A stretch of DNA of 64,000 nucleotides, from the NCBI RefSeq assembly GCF_014287795.1, contig NZ_JACOON010000004.1:1-64000 (forward strand), read 5' to 3'. Made by a program: the position numbers and the translations under genes. A model generated the notes under the pieces. That model ran no database searches, had not been told where the DNA came from, and was given only the letters and a program-made list of their open reading frames with translations. Below, one piece after another: positions 27,122-35,729 of the stretch. The stretch's first letter is position 1. Each line of letters starts with the position of its first letter. This DNA is from Christensenella tenuis. Lineage in GTDB: Bacteria; Bacillota; Clostridia; Christensenellales; Christensenellaceae.

Positions 27122-28876
27122 TTAAAATTCTAATTCCTTAGCAATTTGTTCTTTGATTAACACTTCTCTTGCTTCAAGAAAAGCAAGAAAATTTTCAAAT
27201 GTAGGTTGTATATCAGGAATTAACTGTTTTTGCTTATAGTTTGAAAGCGACGCACTATCTTTATATGTTTCCTTCAACCATTCCTCAAAAGGTTTATTTT
27301 TCTTTTCACTGTTAGGAATACTCTCTAACAACTGAAGATTACCGATATAATTTACATTCTCAATGTACTTGTCGATATCATCAGCGCTCACTCCAAAGGT
27401 TTTCAGTTTTACTTTTGTAAACAAACTTTTAGGGTAGATATGGTCTATATGAAAATTATTCTTTAGGTCTGCCCACGGATATAGTATTGACATAATAACC
27501 AACAAATTACCTTGCCCATACTTAGTATAAAGCAAATCATCAATTTCATCATTATTAAATACAAGATTGCGATTTCCGCCACGAAAGTGTTGAGCAATTT
27601 TATCCAACGGAAAACTATTCGGATTGGATTTAATAATCTCTCTTATTGGTTTCAAAGCACCATCAGGTGCAAAACTAAATACCCTTTTCAGCAAAGTGGC
27701 TACAAGCCATTTTTTCACCAAAATCCTGTCAACTGCATAGGTTTTTGATACGGAATAATTGGTAGGAATACCAATTGTCTGCAAATAATAGGCAATAGGA
27801 ATAATCACATTATTTGATGTAAGATTTTCCATACTAAATCCAAAAGAGGCGATTAAGTGAACCGCTGCCCTGATTGCATTTGTAATATTTTCCCATCTAT
27901 CTTCAATGACTAACATATTTGTTTTATTAAAGTTATCAACTTTGAACGATATATCAGAAAAATCACATAGTACTAAACACGCTTTCAAAACAAGGTCTTT
28001 TGATATATTAAAGCCATTTCCGATGTCATTGATTTCATCAACAAATTGATTGATTTCTTCTCTTGCATCACGCTTTTCCCACTGCGCAGTTGCAAACGAT
28101 AGTAATAAATCCGAATAGCTTAAAGTAGTACCTCCGCTATTTACACGAATGAAAATATTAAGGACTTTATCTAATTCGACACTATTTTCTAAGTAATAAC
28201 TAATAGTATGAGTTACATGAATTACATTGAACAATTTAGTAAGTGTACGGTTGGCAAACTTTACCTTTTCCTTATCTTCTGGTTTTTGAACAATATTCAA
28301 ATCATGGTCTGTCAAATATTCCATAACCTCATATGGTTCTTTCATATCCAAAATATCTCCAACAGGAAACCAAAAACAACGCTCATCATTTTCTTCTGCT
28401 TCCGCATCTGTGAGAAATTGAAAATCATATTTCAAATCAACATCATCAGCAGGACAAAGTAGATTTAGATACAATTTTCTTTTTGGATAAGCAGCAGGAT
28501 TGTCACGCCTTTTATAAGAAATTTTATATGCGTATGTACCTTTTAAAGCAATATATAAAGAAGTTAATCTTTGTTGTCCGTCAAGTACCGCCATAATATC
28601 TCCTGAGCCTTTTGTATCTGCTTTGGAATTATGCCGTCCATCCTTTTGATGATATTCTCTTAAAAATTCATAGAACTTGAACTCATTTGTTTTATCTTTT
28701 GGTACTTTCCAAAATAAAAATGAATTGATGGGATAGCCACGCATAAGACTATCAAATAACATTTCAATTTGGTCTGTTCCCCATACAAATTCTTATTGGA
28801 TAGAGGGCAATAAATATTTTTTGCTGTCTATTTCTTGTATGACATCGGCGATTGTTAATGCTGTCTGATATGACAT
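27122..28876 (-). pseudogene. DUF262/DUF1524 (GmrSD-type) restriction gene with nonsense codon
   Basis: From ATG 28876 (AGAGGA upstream) the frame reads 27 codons ending LLPSIQ, then TAA at 28793-28795, then EFVWGTDQIEMLFDSLMRGY and on to 27122. The TAA sits exactly where the family has the Arg of the QR(E/P)(F/Y)VW motif. The rest is intact. The DUF262 signature VLDGQQRLTSLYIAL follows. Near the C-terminus an HNH/DUF1524 region reads FHIDHIYPKS...NYIGNLQLL...SEKKNK. GmrSD-like proteins are modification-dependent nucleases acting on phage DNA. Restart at ATG 28762 lacks a clear ribosome site, so the gene is probably inactive. Confidence 0.85.
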
Positions 28877-29057
28877 AACAGATTTCCTCTCTCTTTATTA
28901 AAACATGATATAAATCTTAATTCAAACTTTATAGCAAATATATTACCATACTGCTGTGAACAAATCTACTATTTCGCCCGTTTAGCTACCATTATACATC
29001 TTGAAAAATACAGATGTTATTTGGTATTTTGAAGCCTTTTCCATAATAGGGAGTAAA

Positions 29058-29406
29058 ATGGAAAAACTCAAACTTTTTTGAAAATCCTTTTCAAATCTTC
29101 GGTGCAATTGTCCCGCATGATGTTGTAGATAGTGAGAGGAAAATCAGCGGGTTTGGGGCACTTCCCAATAAACAAAAAATTCCCATTATCGGTAGACAAA
29201 AGAGAGCAATTTTACGGAAAGAATACCCCATTCCTATGCTTGCTATTCAGTTCCAACTTCAAGAAACTACGAGAGGACGGGAAAGGAAACGAGATCATGA
29301 ACGGTTTTTGAAGCTATCCGTAGAATACAAAGCAGAGTAGAAAAAATTGATAGAAAAGATAGCGGCAGAACGGAAAGAAGCCAATAAACAGGAAAAGACG
29401 GTATAG
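29058..29406 (+). pseudogene. Unknown gene remnant with frameshift and stop
   Basis: ATG 29058 follows a good AGGGAG site and reads MEKLKLF before stopping. A one-base shift in the T run at 29074-29079 opens a frame beginning ENPFQIFGAIVPHDVVDS. It runs to an in-frame TAG at 29338-29340 and on through KKLIEKIAAERKEANKQEK to a stop at 29404-29406. The C-terminal part is strongly charged and helical. I do not recognise the family. A clear start, coherent composition and two lesions indicate a recently lost gene of about 115 residues. Confidence 0.55.
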
Positions 29407-29427
29407 CCCTTGAATGGGGCTATACCG
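29399..29427 (+). terminator. Strong hairpin at the end of the 29058 remnant
   Basis: An 11-bp perfect stem CGGTATAGCCC/GGGCTATACCG overlaps the stop codon of the remnant. There is no long T run after it, so it may be a weak or factor-assisted terminator. Confidence 0.5.
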
Positions 29428-29441
29428 CCTAATTGGAAGAT

Positions 29442-29454
29442 AATACTTCCTTAT
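29442..29454 (-). repeat. Right inverted repeat of the island
   Basis: AATACTTCCTTAT, the reverse complement of the repeat at 26733-26745. Confidence 0.65.
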
Positions 29455-29779
29455 AACCCAAAAGCCTTATGATATGCGGCTTTTCCATCCAGATTTTCGA
29501 CGAATGGCAACGGCTTTCCTAAAGGCTGTTTCCGGCAGTTCAAAATCCATACTTCGGGCATGCCCGCAAGGCCTGCCGCATCTTGCGGAAAACGGTTCTG
29601 CGCTATGTTGGCATTGCAGCCGGTACCACAAGTGCCGAAGTTTCTCCGCGGAATTTTAATCCGCCGGACACACTTTTTTTACGGTTTTGTTATGGTTTGA
29701 TCATAAAACGGCCATAAACTGAAACGTAAGAAAACGCGCAGAAGCGCGGTAACTATACTGTAAAGGGAGATTTGTTTTG
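29455..29779. other. Gap with no recognised gene
   Basis: This stretch after the island has higher GC again. It holds only short open frames without ribosome sites, plus the promoter region and GGGAGA site of the gene starting at 29780. Confidence 0.5.
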
Positions 29780-30295
29780 ATGGACGAAAATTTCAAAAGT
29801 AACGAGCCCGTACAGGGCTCTGCAGCCCCGGCGCAAGAAAGCCAACAGCCGGAATGCAGTTCCGGCAGCCCACAGCAGCCGGACAAAAAGGTATGGAGCG
29901 GCAAAAAGGTTTCCACGGTCATTATTTCTGCAGTTGCAATTTTTGCAATTGGTTTTGCGGGTGGAATCACCGCAAATGCCGTTGTCCAGACCGGACGGGA
30001 TATCTCGGCCAAGGTGCTGGACCGCTCCGGTATCTCCCGCGGGCACGATTGGGACGGACGGCAGCCCCAGGCTGATGCAAATGACCGCGGCGAAGAAAGC
30101 GGCAGCCAGGATGAATCCCGCAGCAAAGACGGTTTGGATTTTTCCGATGACCAGCAGGACGGCGGAACCGCACCGGACACAGGGGAAGGCCAGGAGGATT
30201 CCGGGCCCCGGCAGGATAAAAACCAAGATAGGGACTCCCTCGATTTTGGTGACAGCGGATCAAACGGCAGAGACAGATTGTTTCAAGAAGGCTGA
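29780..30295 (+). CDS. Small membrane protein with acidic disordered tail
   Basis: This 171-aa protein has a short Gln/Ser/Pro-rich N-terminus, one hydrophobic helix at about 45-66 (VSTVIISAVAIFAIGFAGGI) and about 100 residues of highly charged Asp/Gly/Gln/Ser sequence with repeated DGLDFSDD/DSLDFGDS elements. The ATG at 29780 (directly after a TTG) has GGGAGA upstream. It looks like a membrane-anchored exported protein with an unfolded tail. I do not recognise a family. It converges on the lipoprotein at 30355-30783 across a shared terminator. Confidence 0.7.
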   Translation: MDENFKSNEPVQGSAAPAQESQQPECSSGSPQQPDKKVWSGKKVSTVIISAVAIFAIGFAGGITANAVVQTGRDISAKVLDRSGISRGHDWDGRQPQADANDRGEESGSQDESRSKDGLDFSDDQQDGGTAPDTGEGQEDSGPRQDKNQDRDSLDFGDSGSNGRDRLFQEG

Positions 30296-30307
30296 TCCTC
30301 TATCGAA

Positions 30308-30356
30308 AACAGAAAAGAAAAGATTGGCTTTTGGAGCCAGTCTTTTCTTTTCTGTT
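30308..30356. terminator. Bidirectional terminator
   Basis: A long stem AACAGAAAAGAAAAGA/TCTTTTCTTTTCTGTT, with inner pairs GGCT/AGCC, lies between two converging genes. Confidence 0.85.
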
Positions 30357-30783
30357 ACAGGATATCTACGCCGCCCACCATATATTTGATGACGGTGCTG
30401 CCCTCTTCTTCCACATAGAGGGAAACGACAATATACTTGCCATCCGTCTCTGAATCTTTCGTTAACTGGTAATATTTGCCATTTTCCTGCTCAATTGCAT
30501 CTTGCTGGATTGAGAATCCATGGCTTGCAATTAACTCGAGCATATAATCCACCGCTTCCCGTTCCGTAATACTTCCCGGTTCATAGGTTACGGTCGTACT
30601 CTTTATATCATTTTCCGTATTTGTTTCTGTTCCTGTGATCTTCTTTTCACCGATAATTGAATATAGGGAGGGAATCTCGTCTTCCCCGACCTTAATGCTC
30701 TGCGCCGTACTCGATACGCAGCCTGCCATAAAAAGCATTGCCGCGGCAAGGGACAAAATCAGTATTGTTTTTATTTTTTTCAT
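30355..30783 (-). CDS. Small lipoprotein of unknown function
   Basis: This 142-aa protein has a lipoprotein signal with lipobox LFMAGCVSS. The mature part is mixed alpha/beta and ends STVIKYMVGGVDIL. The ATG at 30783 follows GGAGG. No named domain is recognised; its size and pattern resemble PepSY-like or DUF small lipoproteins of Clostridia. It is probably anchored on the outer face of the membrane. Confidence 0.75.
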   Translation of the reverse strand: MKKIKTILILSLAAAMLFMAGCVSSTAQSIKVGEDEIPSLYSIIGEKKITGTETNTENDIKSTTVTYEPGSITEREAVDYMLELIASHGFSIQQDAIEQENGKYYQLTKDSETDGKYIVVSLYVEEEGSTVIKYMVGGVDIL

Positions 30784-30843
30784 GCCTTTCCTCCATCAAT
30801 GATTTATCAAAAAATTATACCATTACCCTCGAAAAAGCGCAAT

Positions 30844-31761
30844 CTATCCCGTGATATGCATCGCCATAATCAACACCGTCATCAATACGGTGCTGATGAC
30901 AATCGCAAAAGAGTTGATCATGCCCGCAAGAGCCACGTTTCCCTTGCAGCGTTCTGTAAACACAGGCGCCATGGATGCGATCGGCCCACACACCAAAATC
31001 GCAAGAACCTGCCTAACCTCGAGAGGAAAGGGTGTGCAAAAATAAAGCAGGCAGGCAAACACCGCCGCCATTCCATAGCGCCAAGCAAGCGTCTTGACCG
31101 CATCTTTCAGATATTGCTTATCCAAGGTAAGCTCAAACATCATTCCTATCATCAGCATTGCGACAAAAGCGTTCGCCCCTCCGACTGTGGAAGCAACATT
31201 GACGACAAACTCCGGGAGCTTCAGCCCCGCCATGACGATAGCAAACATCAGGATATACACAAGCAGCGGCACGGACGTAGCAAGCGCCTTCAGCGCCCGT
31301 TTAAGCCCCCCTTTTTCCGTACCGACCACACCCTGCGCCAATGCATACGAGCCGCCCGTACACATAATGGAATTTCCCACATCAAACATGCATGTGACAA
31401 CCACGCCATATGCGCCAAGGAAATTTTGTATAAAAGGAAGGGCAAAGCAGCCGATATTATATCCTGTAAAATTAATCATATAAAAGGCTTTTGTGCAATT
31501 ATCCCGTTTCCGTGCGACCAGATAGCCGACGCCCGCCATAATCAGATTGCACGCAAGGCCGATCGCCACCACCCACAGGAGGGAAAAATCAGGGCTGAAT
31601 TTGGAAAAGCTGGTGATGACTGCGCCGGGCAGCGTAATATTAAGAGCGATTTTTGAGATCAGTATATAATCCTTGGGTTTGAAAAAACCAATTTTTTTCA
31701 GCGTATAGCCAAGTACAATGATGCAAATAAGCCCCAGCGCTTTTAATAATACCTCAAGCAT
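30844..31761 (-). CDS. AEC-family (auxin efflux carrier-type) transporter
   Basis: This 305-aa protein has about ten membrane helices in the two-bundle pattern of the AEC/Mem_trans family. Examples are GLICIIVLGYTLKKIGFFKP near the start, LNITLPGAVITSF, NFTGYNIGCFALPF and LAILVCGPIASMAPVF at the end. Bacterial members move malate, malonate or other organic anions. The substrate here is unknown. It appears to be a single-gene transcript. Confidence 0.9.
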   Translation of the reverse strand: MLEVLLKALGLICIIVLGYTLKKIGFFKPKDYILISKIALNITLPGAVITSFSKFSPDFSLLWVVAIGLACNLIMAGVGYLVARKRDNCTKAFYMINFTGYNIGCFALPFIQNFLGAYGVVVTCMFDVGNSIMCTGGSYALAQGVVGTEKGGLKRALKALATSVPLLVYILMFAIVMAGLKLPEFVVNVASTVGGANAFVAMLMIGMMFELTLDKQYLKDAVKTLAWRYGMAAVFACLLYFCTPFPLEVRQVLAILVCGPIASMAPVFTERCKGNVALAGMINSFAIVISTVLMTVLIMAMHITG

Positions 31762-32110
31762 CCGGCCAACACTTCCTTTCCCCCCTCAGGTCATACCCGT
31801 ATATTATATACCTTTTGAAGCGCGCGGCGCAACATAAGCGGCTTCGCCTTTTTATCCCCGCTTTTGCCGCCTATAAACGCATCCGGCGTGGGCGCCCGTT
31901 TCCCCACTTTGGGGCTGCCTTACAGGGAACATTCATTCTCTGCGCAAGTTCCGCCTGCATCCAGCCGAGTTCCCACCTCTTTTTCCTGATGATTTCACCC
32001 GCGTCCATTCCCACCCCGCCTTGCCGCTGGCCAGCAAAATGTCAGGCGAAACAGGGTGGAACGCAATAAAGCGGCGCGTGCTTTTCTTGACCGCCGGTTG
32101 AAAACATAAA
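31762..32110. other. Gap with no recognised gene
   Basis: This is a GC-rich region upstream of the AEC gene and downstream of the cupin operon. Open frames here lack ribosome sites and have no recognisable protein content; fragments of an older gene are possible. Confidence 0.4.
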
Positions 32111-32144
32111 GAAGGCGGCGGGGAAAAAATTCCCCGCCGCCTTC
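32111..32144 (-). terminator. Terminator of the ribose-type operon
   Basis: A GC-rich 15-bp stem GAAGGCGGCGGGGAA/TTCCCCGCCGCCTTC lies 47 bp after the cupin gene. Confidence 0.7.
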
Positions 32145-32191
32145 ACAGCACGTTTTGTTATTTGTAGGAGGAAACAAAACCCTTTCCCTGT

Positions 32192-32536
32192 TTACCTGAT
32201 AATCAATGCAAGGAACTTCAGCGGATCGTTCCCATACTGTTTTATGCCATGCCACTCGCCGTCATACGTAATCGATACGTCTCCCGGTTCCAAAATTACC
32301 GTGGAGCCGTCGTTGTCCGTATATTCGGCTTTTCCGCTCATGATATAGTATAATTCATTGTCTCCCCTGTGTTGGTGATATTTTGCGCAGGAAGCCACCG
32401 GCGCGTCTACAATTACCATCTTGGTGATCGTGGAAAGCTCCTGGTCTTTTACAAGATTCGTAAGGGTAAACGTCCCTTCCCCGCCGCATGGATTATATTC
32501 GGGCTCCCTGCCAATCTGCGCATCCCTTTTAATCAT
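32192..32536 (-). CDS. Cupin-domain protein
   Basis: This 114-aa single-domain cupin has motif 1 YHQHRGDNELYYIMSG (metal-binding His and Glu) and motif 2 PGDVSITYDGEWHGI. Small cupins in sugar operons often act as sugar isomerases, mutarotases or binding proteins. It overlaps the deoC stop by four bases and ends the operon, so it probably serves the same pathway. Confidence 0.85.
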   Translation of the reverse strand: MIKRDAQIGREPEYNPCGGEGTFTLTNLVKDQELSTITKMVIVDAPVASCAKYHQHRGDNELYYIMSGKAEYTDNDGSTVILEPGDVSITYDGEWHGIKQYGNDPLKFLALIIR

Positions 32537-33192
32537 CCTTTTTCTCCTTCCACGATTGCAATCCCATTGCTTGTTCCGATACGGTCCGCGCCGGCATCGA
32601 TTACCTTCATGGCCGCTTCATAATCCCGGATTCCACCCGCGGCTTTCACCCCCATATCCGGCCCGACCGTTTTGCGCATCAGCGCAACGTCTTCCGGGGT
32701 AGCGCCGCCCGTGGAAAACCCGGTCGACGTTTTTACAAAATCAGCACCTGCCTCTTTTGCCATTTCGCAGGCTCTGGCTTTTTCCTCATCCGTCAACAGG
32801 CAGGCCTCAATAATAACTTTGACATGCGCCCTGCCCTTTGCCGCTTCTACAACTGCCGCAATATCCTTTTTTACGGCGTCCCATTGGTGGTCTTTTGCCC
32901 GTCCGATATTGATGACCATATCCACTTCCTGCGCGCCCAGCTCTACAGCGCGCTCCGTTTCATATGCCTTTACCTCCGGAACAGCAGCCCCCAGCGGGAA
33001 CCCCACCACGCAGCAAACCATCACATCGGAGCCTTTCAAAAGCTCCGCACAAAGCGGGACGTTTGTAGGGTTCACACAAACGCTGGCAAAATGATATTTG
33101 AGCGCTTCCGCACAAAGCTTCCGCACCTGTTCTTCCGTTGCATCCGGTTTTAAAATTGTGTGGTCAATATAGGAGGCCAGTGGTTTTCTCAT
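32533..33192 (-). CDS. deoC: Deoxyribose-phosphate aldolase
   Basis: This 219-aa DeoC has the Schiff-base Lys in DFVKTSTGFSTGGAT and the second Lys in VKAAGGIRDY. It cleaves 2-deoxy-D-ribose 5-phosphate to glyceraldehyde 3-phosphate and acetaldehyde. The N-terminus SYIDHTILKPDATEEQVRKL is canonical. Its neighbours are a ribokinase-type kinase upstream and a cupin overlapping downstream. Together with the kinase it makes deoxyribose or a related sugar a plausible substrate of the operon. Confidence 0.96.
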   Translation of the reverse strand: MRKPLASYIDHTILKPDATEEQVRKLCAEALKYHFASVCVNPTNVPLCAELLKGSDVMVCCVVGFPLGAAVPEVKAYETERAVELGAQEVDMVINIGRAKDHQWDAVKKDIAAVVEAAKGRAHVKVIIEACLLTDEEKARACEMAKEAGADFVKTSTGFSTGGATPEDVALMRKTVGPDMGVKAAGGIRDYEAAMKVIDAGADRIGTSNGIAIVEGEKG

Positions 33193-33207
33193 AATTTATT
33201 TCCTCTT

Positions 33208-34122
33208 TCATAATATTTTATCGATTTCCCCGCGCATCGGCATAGATGGGGCCGTTCCAAATTTCTGCACTGCGAGTGACGCCAGCGCGTTACCGAATTC
33301 CACCGCTTCAAAAAGATCCTTTCCTTCGGAAAGCGCCGTTACAAATCCGCCGTTGAACGCATCCCCGGCGCCAGTGGTGTCCACCGCTTCCACAATGCGG
33401 GCGGGAACCATGCGGTGTTCGTCCGCCGCGCTGGCAAATACGCCTTGCTTGCCCAGTGTAATTACAACCTTGGGAATTCCCCAGCTATGGAATATATCCG
33501 CCGCCTTTTGGGCATCCGAAGCATTTTCTACGGGAATGCCCGTAAGCGCCGCCGCTTCTACTTCATTCGGCGTCACTACATCCGCCTTGCAAATAAATTC
33601 ACGCGATACCTTTCGTGCCGGCGCTGGATTGAGCACAATGGTAACGCCTGCTGCCCGTGCAATATCCACCGCTTTCTCCAGCGCGTCCATATTGACTTCG
33701 AACTGCACAAGAAGGATATCTGCCGCCTCAATTGCGGGCCGCAGCGTTTCAATATCCGCATCCGTAAAATTCATGCATGCACCGGGAACAACTAAAATCT
33801 GATTTTGTTTAGATACCTCATCCACGCAAATGAGGGCAATTCCCGTCCCTTTTTCGTCGTCCGTCAGGACGTACTCCGCCGCGATTCGCTCCTGTGCGTA
33901 AAAATCACGCGCCAGGTCGCCGAAAACGTCTTTTCCCAGCTTTGTCGCCAGGACGATATCCGCTCCGGCCCGGTGTGCGGCCACCGCCTGATTGCTGCCT
34001 TTTCCGCCCGGTCCGATCTTGAACCGTTCCCCAAACACAGTTTCCCCCGCGCGGGGAAGATGGTCCGCCGTGCCTGTCAGGTCAGCGACGTAGCTTCCAA
34101 ACATCACAATCTTCTTTTTCAT
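33208..34122 (-). CDS. rbsK: Ribokinase (PfkB family)
   Basis: This 304-aa PfkB-family kinase has the N-terminal GRGGKGSNQAVAA-type motif (KIGPGGKGSNQAVAAHRAGA) and the C-terminal anion hole and catalytic Asp in DTTGAGDAFNGGF. Length and motifs match ribokinase or deoxyribokinase. It would phosphorylate the imported pentose at C5, giving the substrate of DeoC if the sugar is deoxyribose. It lies between the FGGY kinase and deoC. Confidence 0.92.
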   Translation of the reverse strand: MKKKIVMFGSYVADLTGTADHLPRAGETVFGERFKIGPGGKGSNQAVAAHRAGADIVLATKLGKDVFGDLARDFYAQERIAAEYVLTDDEKGTGIALICVDEVSKQNQILVVPGACMNFTDADIETLRPAIEAADILLVQFEVNMDALEKAVDIARAAGVTIVLNPAPARKVSREFICKADVVTPNEVEAAALTGIPVENASDAQKAADIFHSWGIPKVVITLGKQGVFASAADEHRMVPARIVEAVDTTGAGDAFNGGFVTALSEGKDLFEAVEFGNALASLAVQKFGTAPSMPMRGEIDKIL

Positions 34123-34145
34123 AATCTCTACCCTTTATTCCAGCT

Positions 34146-35672
34146 TCACTGATTGGCCATTGCGGCGATTTCGCCGTATACTCCGCAAAGCGCATCATAG
34201 GAATGATTGAAAATTCCGATCATTTTTTCATACCGTTTACAATTCTTCCTGTCCGGTTCAAACATGCCGACCGGATATACGAATTTTTCTACCTCGCTGA
34301 AATCCCGCAACGCGCCGACGCCAACACCCGCGCATACCGCCGCGCCAATAGACGAGGCTTCTTCAAGGTGATTGAGCGGTTTGACATCAATTCCAAAAAT
34401 GTCGGCAAAAATTTGCAGGCACACATCAGATTTAGCCAGGCCGCCGAGCGCAATGATAGTCTCGATGTGAATATGCGCACGCATAATATCGAGAATCAGC
34501 TTAAGGTTCATGCCGATTCCCTCCACTACACTCCTGAGCATATCCGCATGCGTATGTTCCATCGTAAGGCCTATAAAAGCGCCCTTGGCATTTGGGTTCC
34601 ACCTCGGGGACCGTTCACCGATCAGGTAAGGCAAGTAATAAAGTCCGTTCGCGCCTGCCGGTGAAGCTGCAATCTCCCCGTTGATAAGATCGTATGCGCT
34701 CACGCCCTCCTGCTTTGCACGCAGGAGCTCCCCGCCGCACAGTTCCTTTTTCATCCAGGCGTAGGAGTTCCCCGCCGCCTGCATTGTCCCGCACGGAACC
34801 ACCATTCCGGGTACCGCATGCGCCCAGTTGAATGTGCGCATCTGTTCGTCAAACACCGGTTTTCTTGTAGTGGTTGCAATCCACGAAGAGGAACCAAGGC
34901 AATTATAAGTCACGCCCTCCGCAACCGAACCCGCGCCCACCGTGGCCGCTGTCCCGTCTCCCGCGCCGATTACAACGGGAATCCCGGGAATAAGCCCGCA
35001 TTCCTCCGCGGCCTGCCGCTGCAATTCCCCTGCAACATGTGTGGAAGGAACCGCTTCCGGAAGCAAATCGCCGTCAACGCCAACGCCGTCCAGTATTTCC
35101 TCAGACCATAGGAACGTATTGAGGTCAAACGCATTCGTTCCCGTCGCATCCGAGTAATCCGTGAAGAAACGTCCTGTCATCTTATAGACAATATAATCTT
35201 TTGCATTGAGCACTTTGTATATCTTTTTGTATATATCCGGTTCGTTGTTCTTAATCCACAGCAGTTTTGCAAGCGTATAGGATGCGCTTGGCCGATGGCC
35301 TGTAATACGATAGAATTTTGGGGTATCGATATGCGCGCGTACGAATTCCTCTTCCGCCACGGCACGCATGTCTGCCCATATAATGTGGTCCCGCAGGGGC
35401 ATTCCGTTTTTGTCTATGCAGAGGCATCCCATCATTTGCCCGGAAAATGAAACCGCTGCAACGCTTCCGGCGTCGATTCCCTGCATCAATTCCCTCGTGG
35501 ACAGGCAGACCGCTTCCCACCAATCATCCGGGTTTTGTTCCGCCCAGTTTGCATTGAAAAATTTCGTGTCATAACTGGCGACCTTACTTTTCACATATTC
35601 CCCGTCCGCGGTAAACAGCGTTGCTTTATTGCCGGATGTTCCCAGGTCATGCGCGATTAAATACTTTGGCAT
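34146..35672 (-). CDS. FGGY-family carbohydrate kinase (xylulokinase-like)
   Basis: This 508-aa sugar kinase has the ATP-binding start LIAHDLGTSGNKATLF, VSFSGQMMGCLCIDKNG, IWADMRA, GAGDGTAATVGAGSV and IALGGLAKSDVCLQIFADI. The pattern is closest to xylulokinases, although related FGGY kinases act on many keto-sugars and polyols. Having both an FGGY and a PfkB kinase in one operon suggests more than one substrate or a two-branch pathway. It follows the permease gene. Confidence 0.9.
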   Translation of the reverse strand: MPKYLIAHDLGTSGNKATLFTADGEYVKSKVASYDTKFFNANWAEQNPDDWWEAVCLSTRELMQGIDAGSVAAVSFSGQMMGCLCIDKNGMPLRDHIIWADMRAVAEEEFVRAHIDTPKFYRITGHRPSASYTLAKLLWIKNNEPDIYKKIYKVLNAKDYIVYKMTGRFFTDYSDATGTNAFDLNTFLWSEEILDGVGVDGDLLPEAVPSTHVAGELQRQAAEECGLIPGIPVVIGAGDGTAATVGAGSVAEGVTYNCLGSSSWIATTTRKPVFDEQMRTFNWAHAVPGMVVPCGTMQAAGNSYAWMKKELCGGELLRAKQEGVSAYDLINGEIAASPAGANGLYYLPYLIGERSPRWNPNAKGAFIGLTMEHTHADMLRSVVEGIGMNLKLILDIMRAHIHIETIIALGGLAKSDVCLQIFADIFGIDVKPLNHLEEASSIGAAVCAGVGVGALRDFSEVEKFVYPVGMFEPDRKNCKRYEKMIGIFNHSYDALCGVYGEIAAMANQ

Positions 35673-35729
35673 ATCGATACCCTCATTCTTTTTCTTACAT
35701 TATATATTACTGCTTCGTCTATATTTATA

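Larger units (their letters stand above)
26733..29454. mobile_element. AT-rich island bounded by 13-bp inverted repeats
   Basis: The outer ends carry ATAAGGAAGTATT at 26733-26745 and its exact reverse complement at 29442-29454. Extending outward gives 15 of 16 matches (GTnATAAGGAAGTATT). The 2.7-kb interior is visibly more AT-rich than the flanks. It holds an interrupted DUF262/GmrSD gene, an unknown pseudogene and two strong hairpins. No recombinase gene remains. I infer a decayed mobile or defence element; the repeat family is not identified. Confidence 0.55.

Noticed and set aside
29474..29659. 61-aa plus-strand frame after the island
   Set aside because: It has no ribosome site, and its composition looks like random coding.
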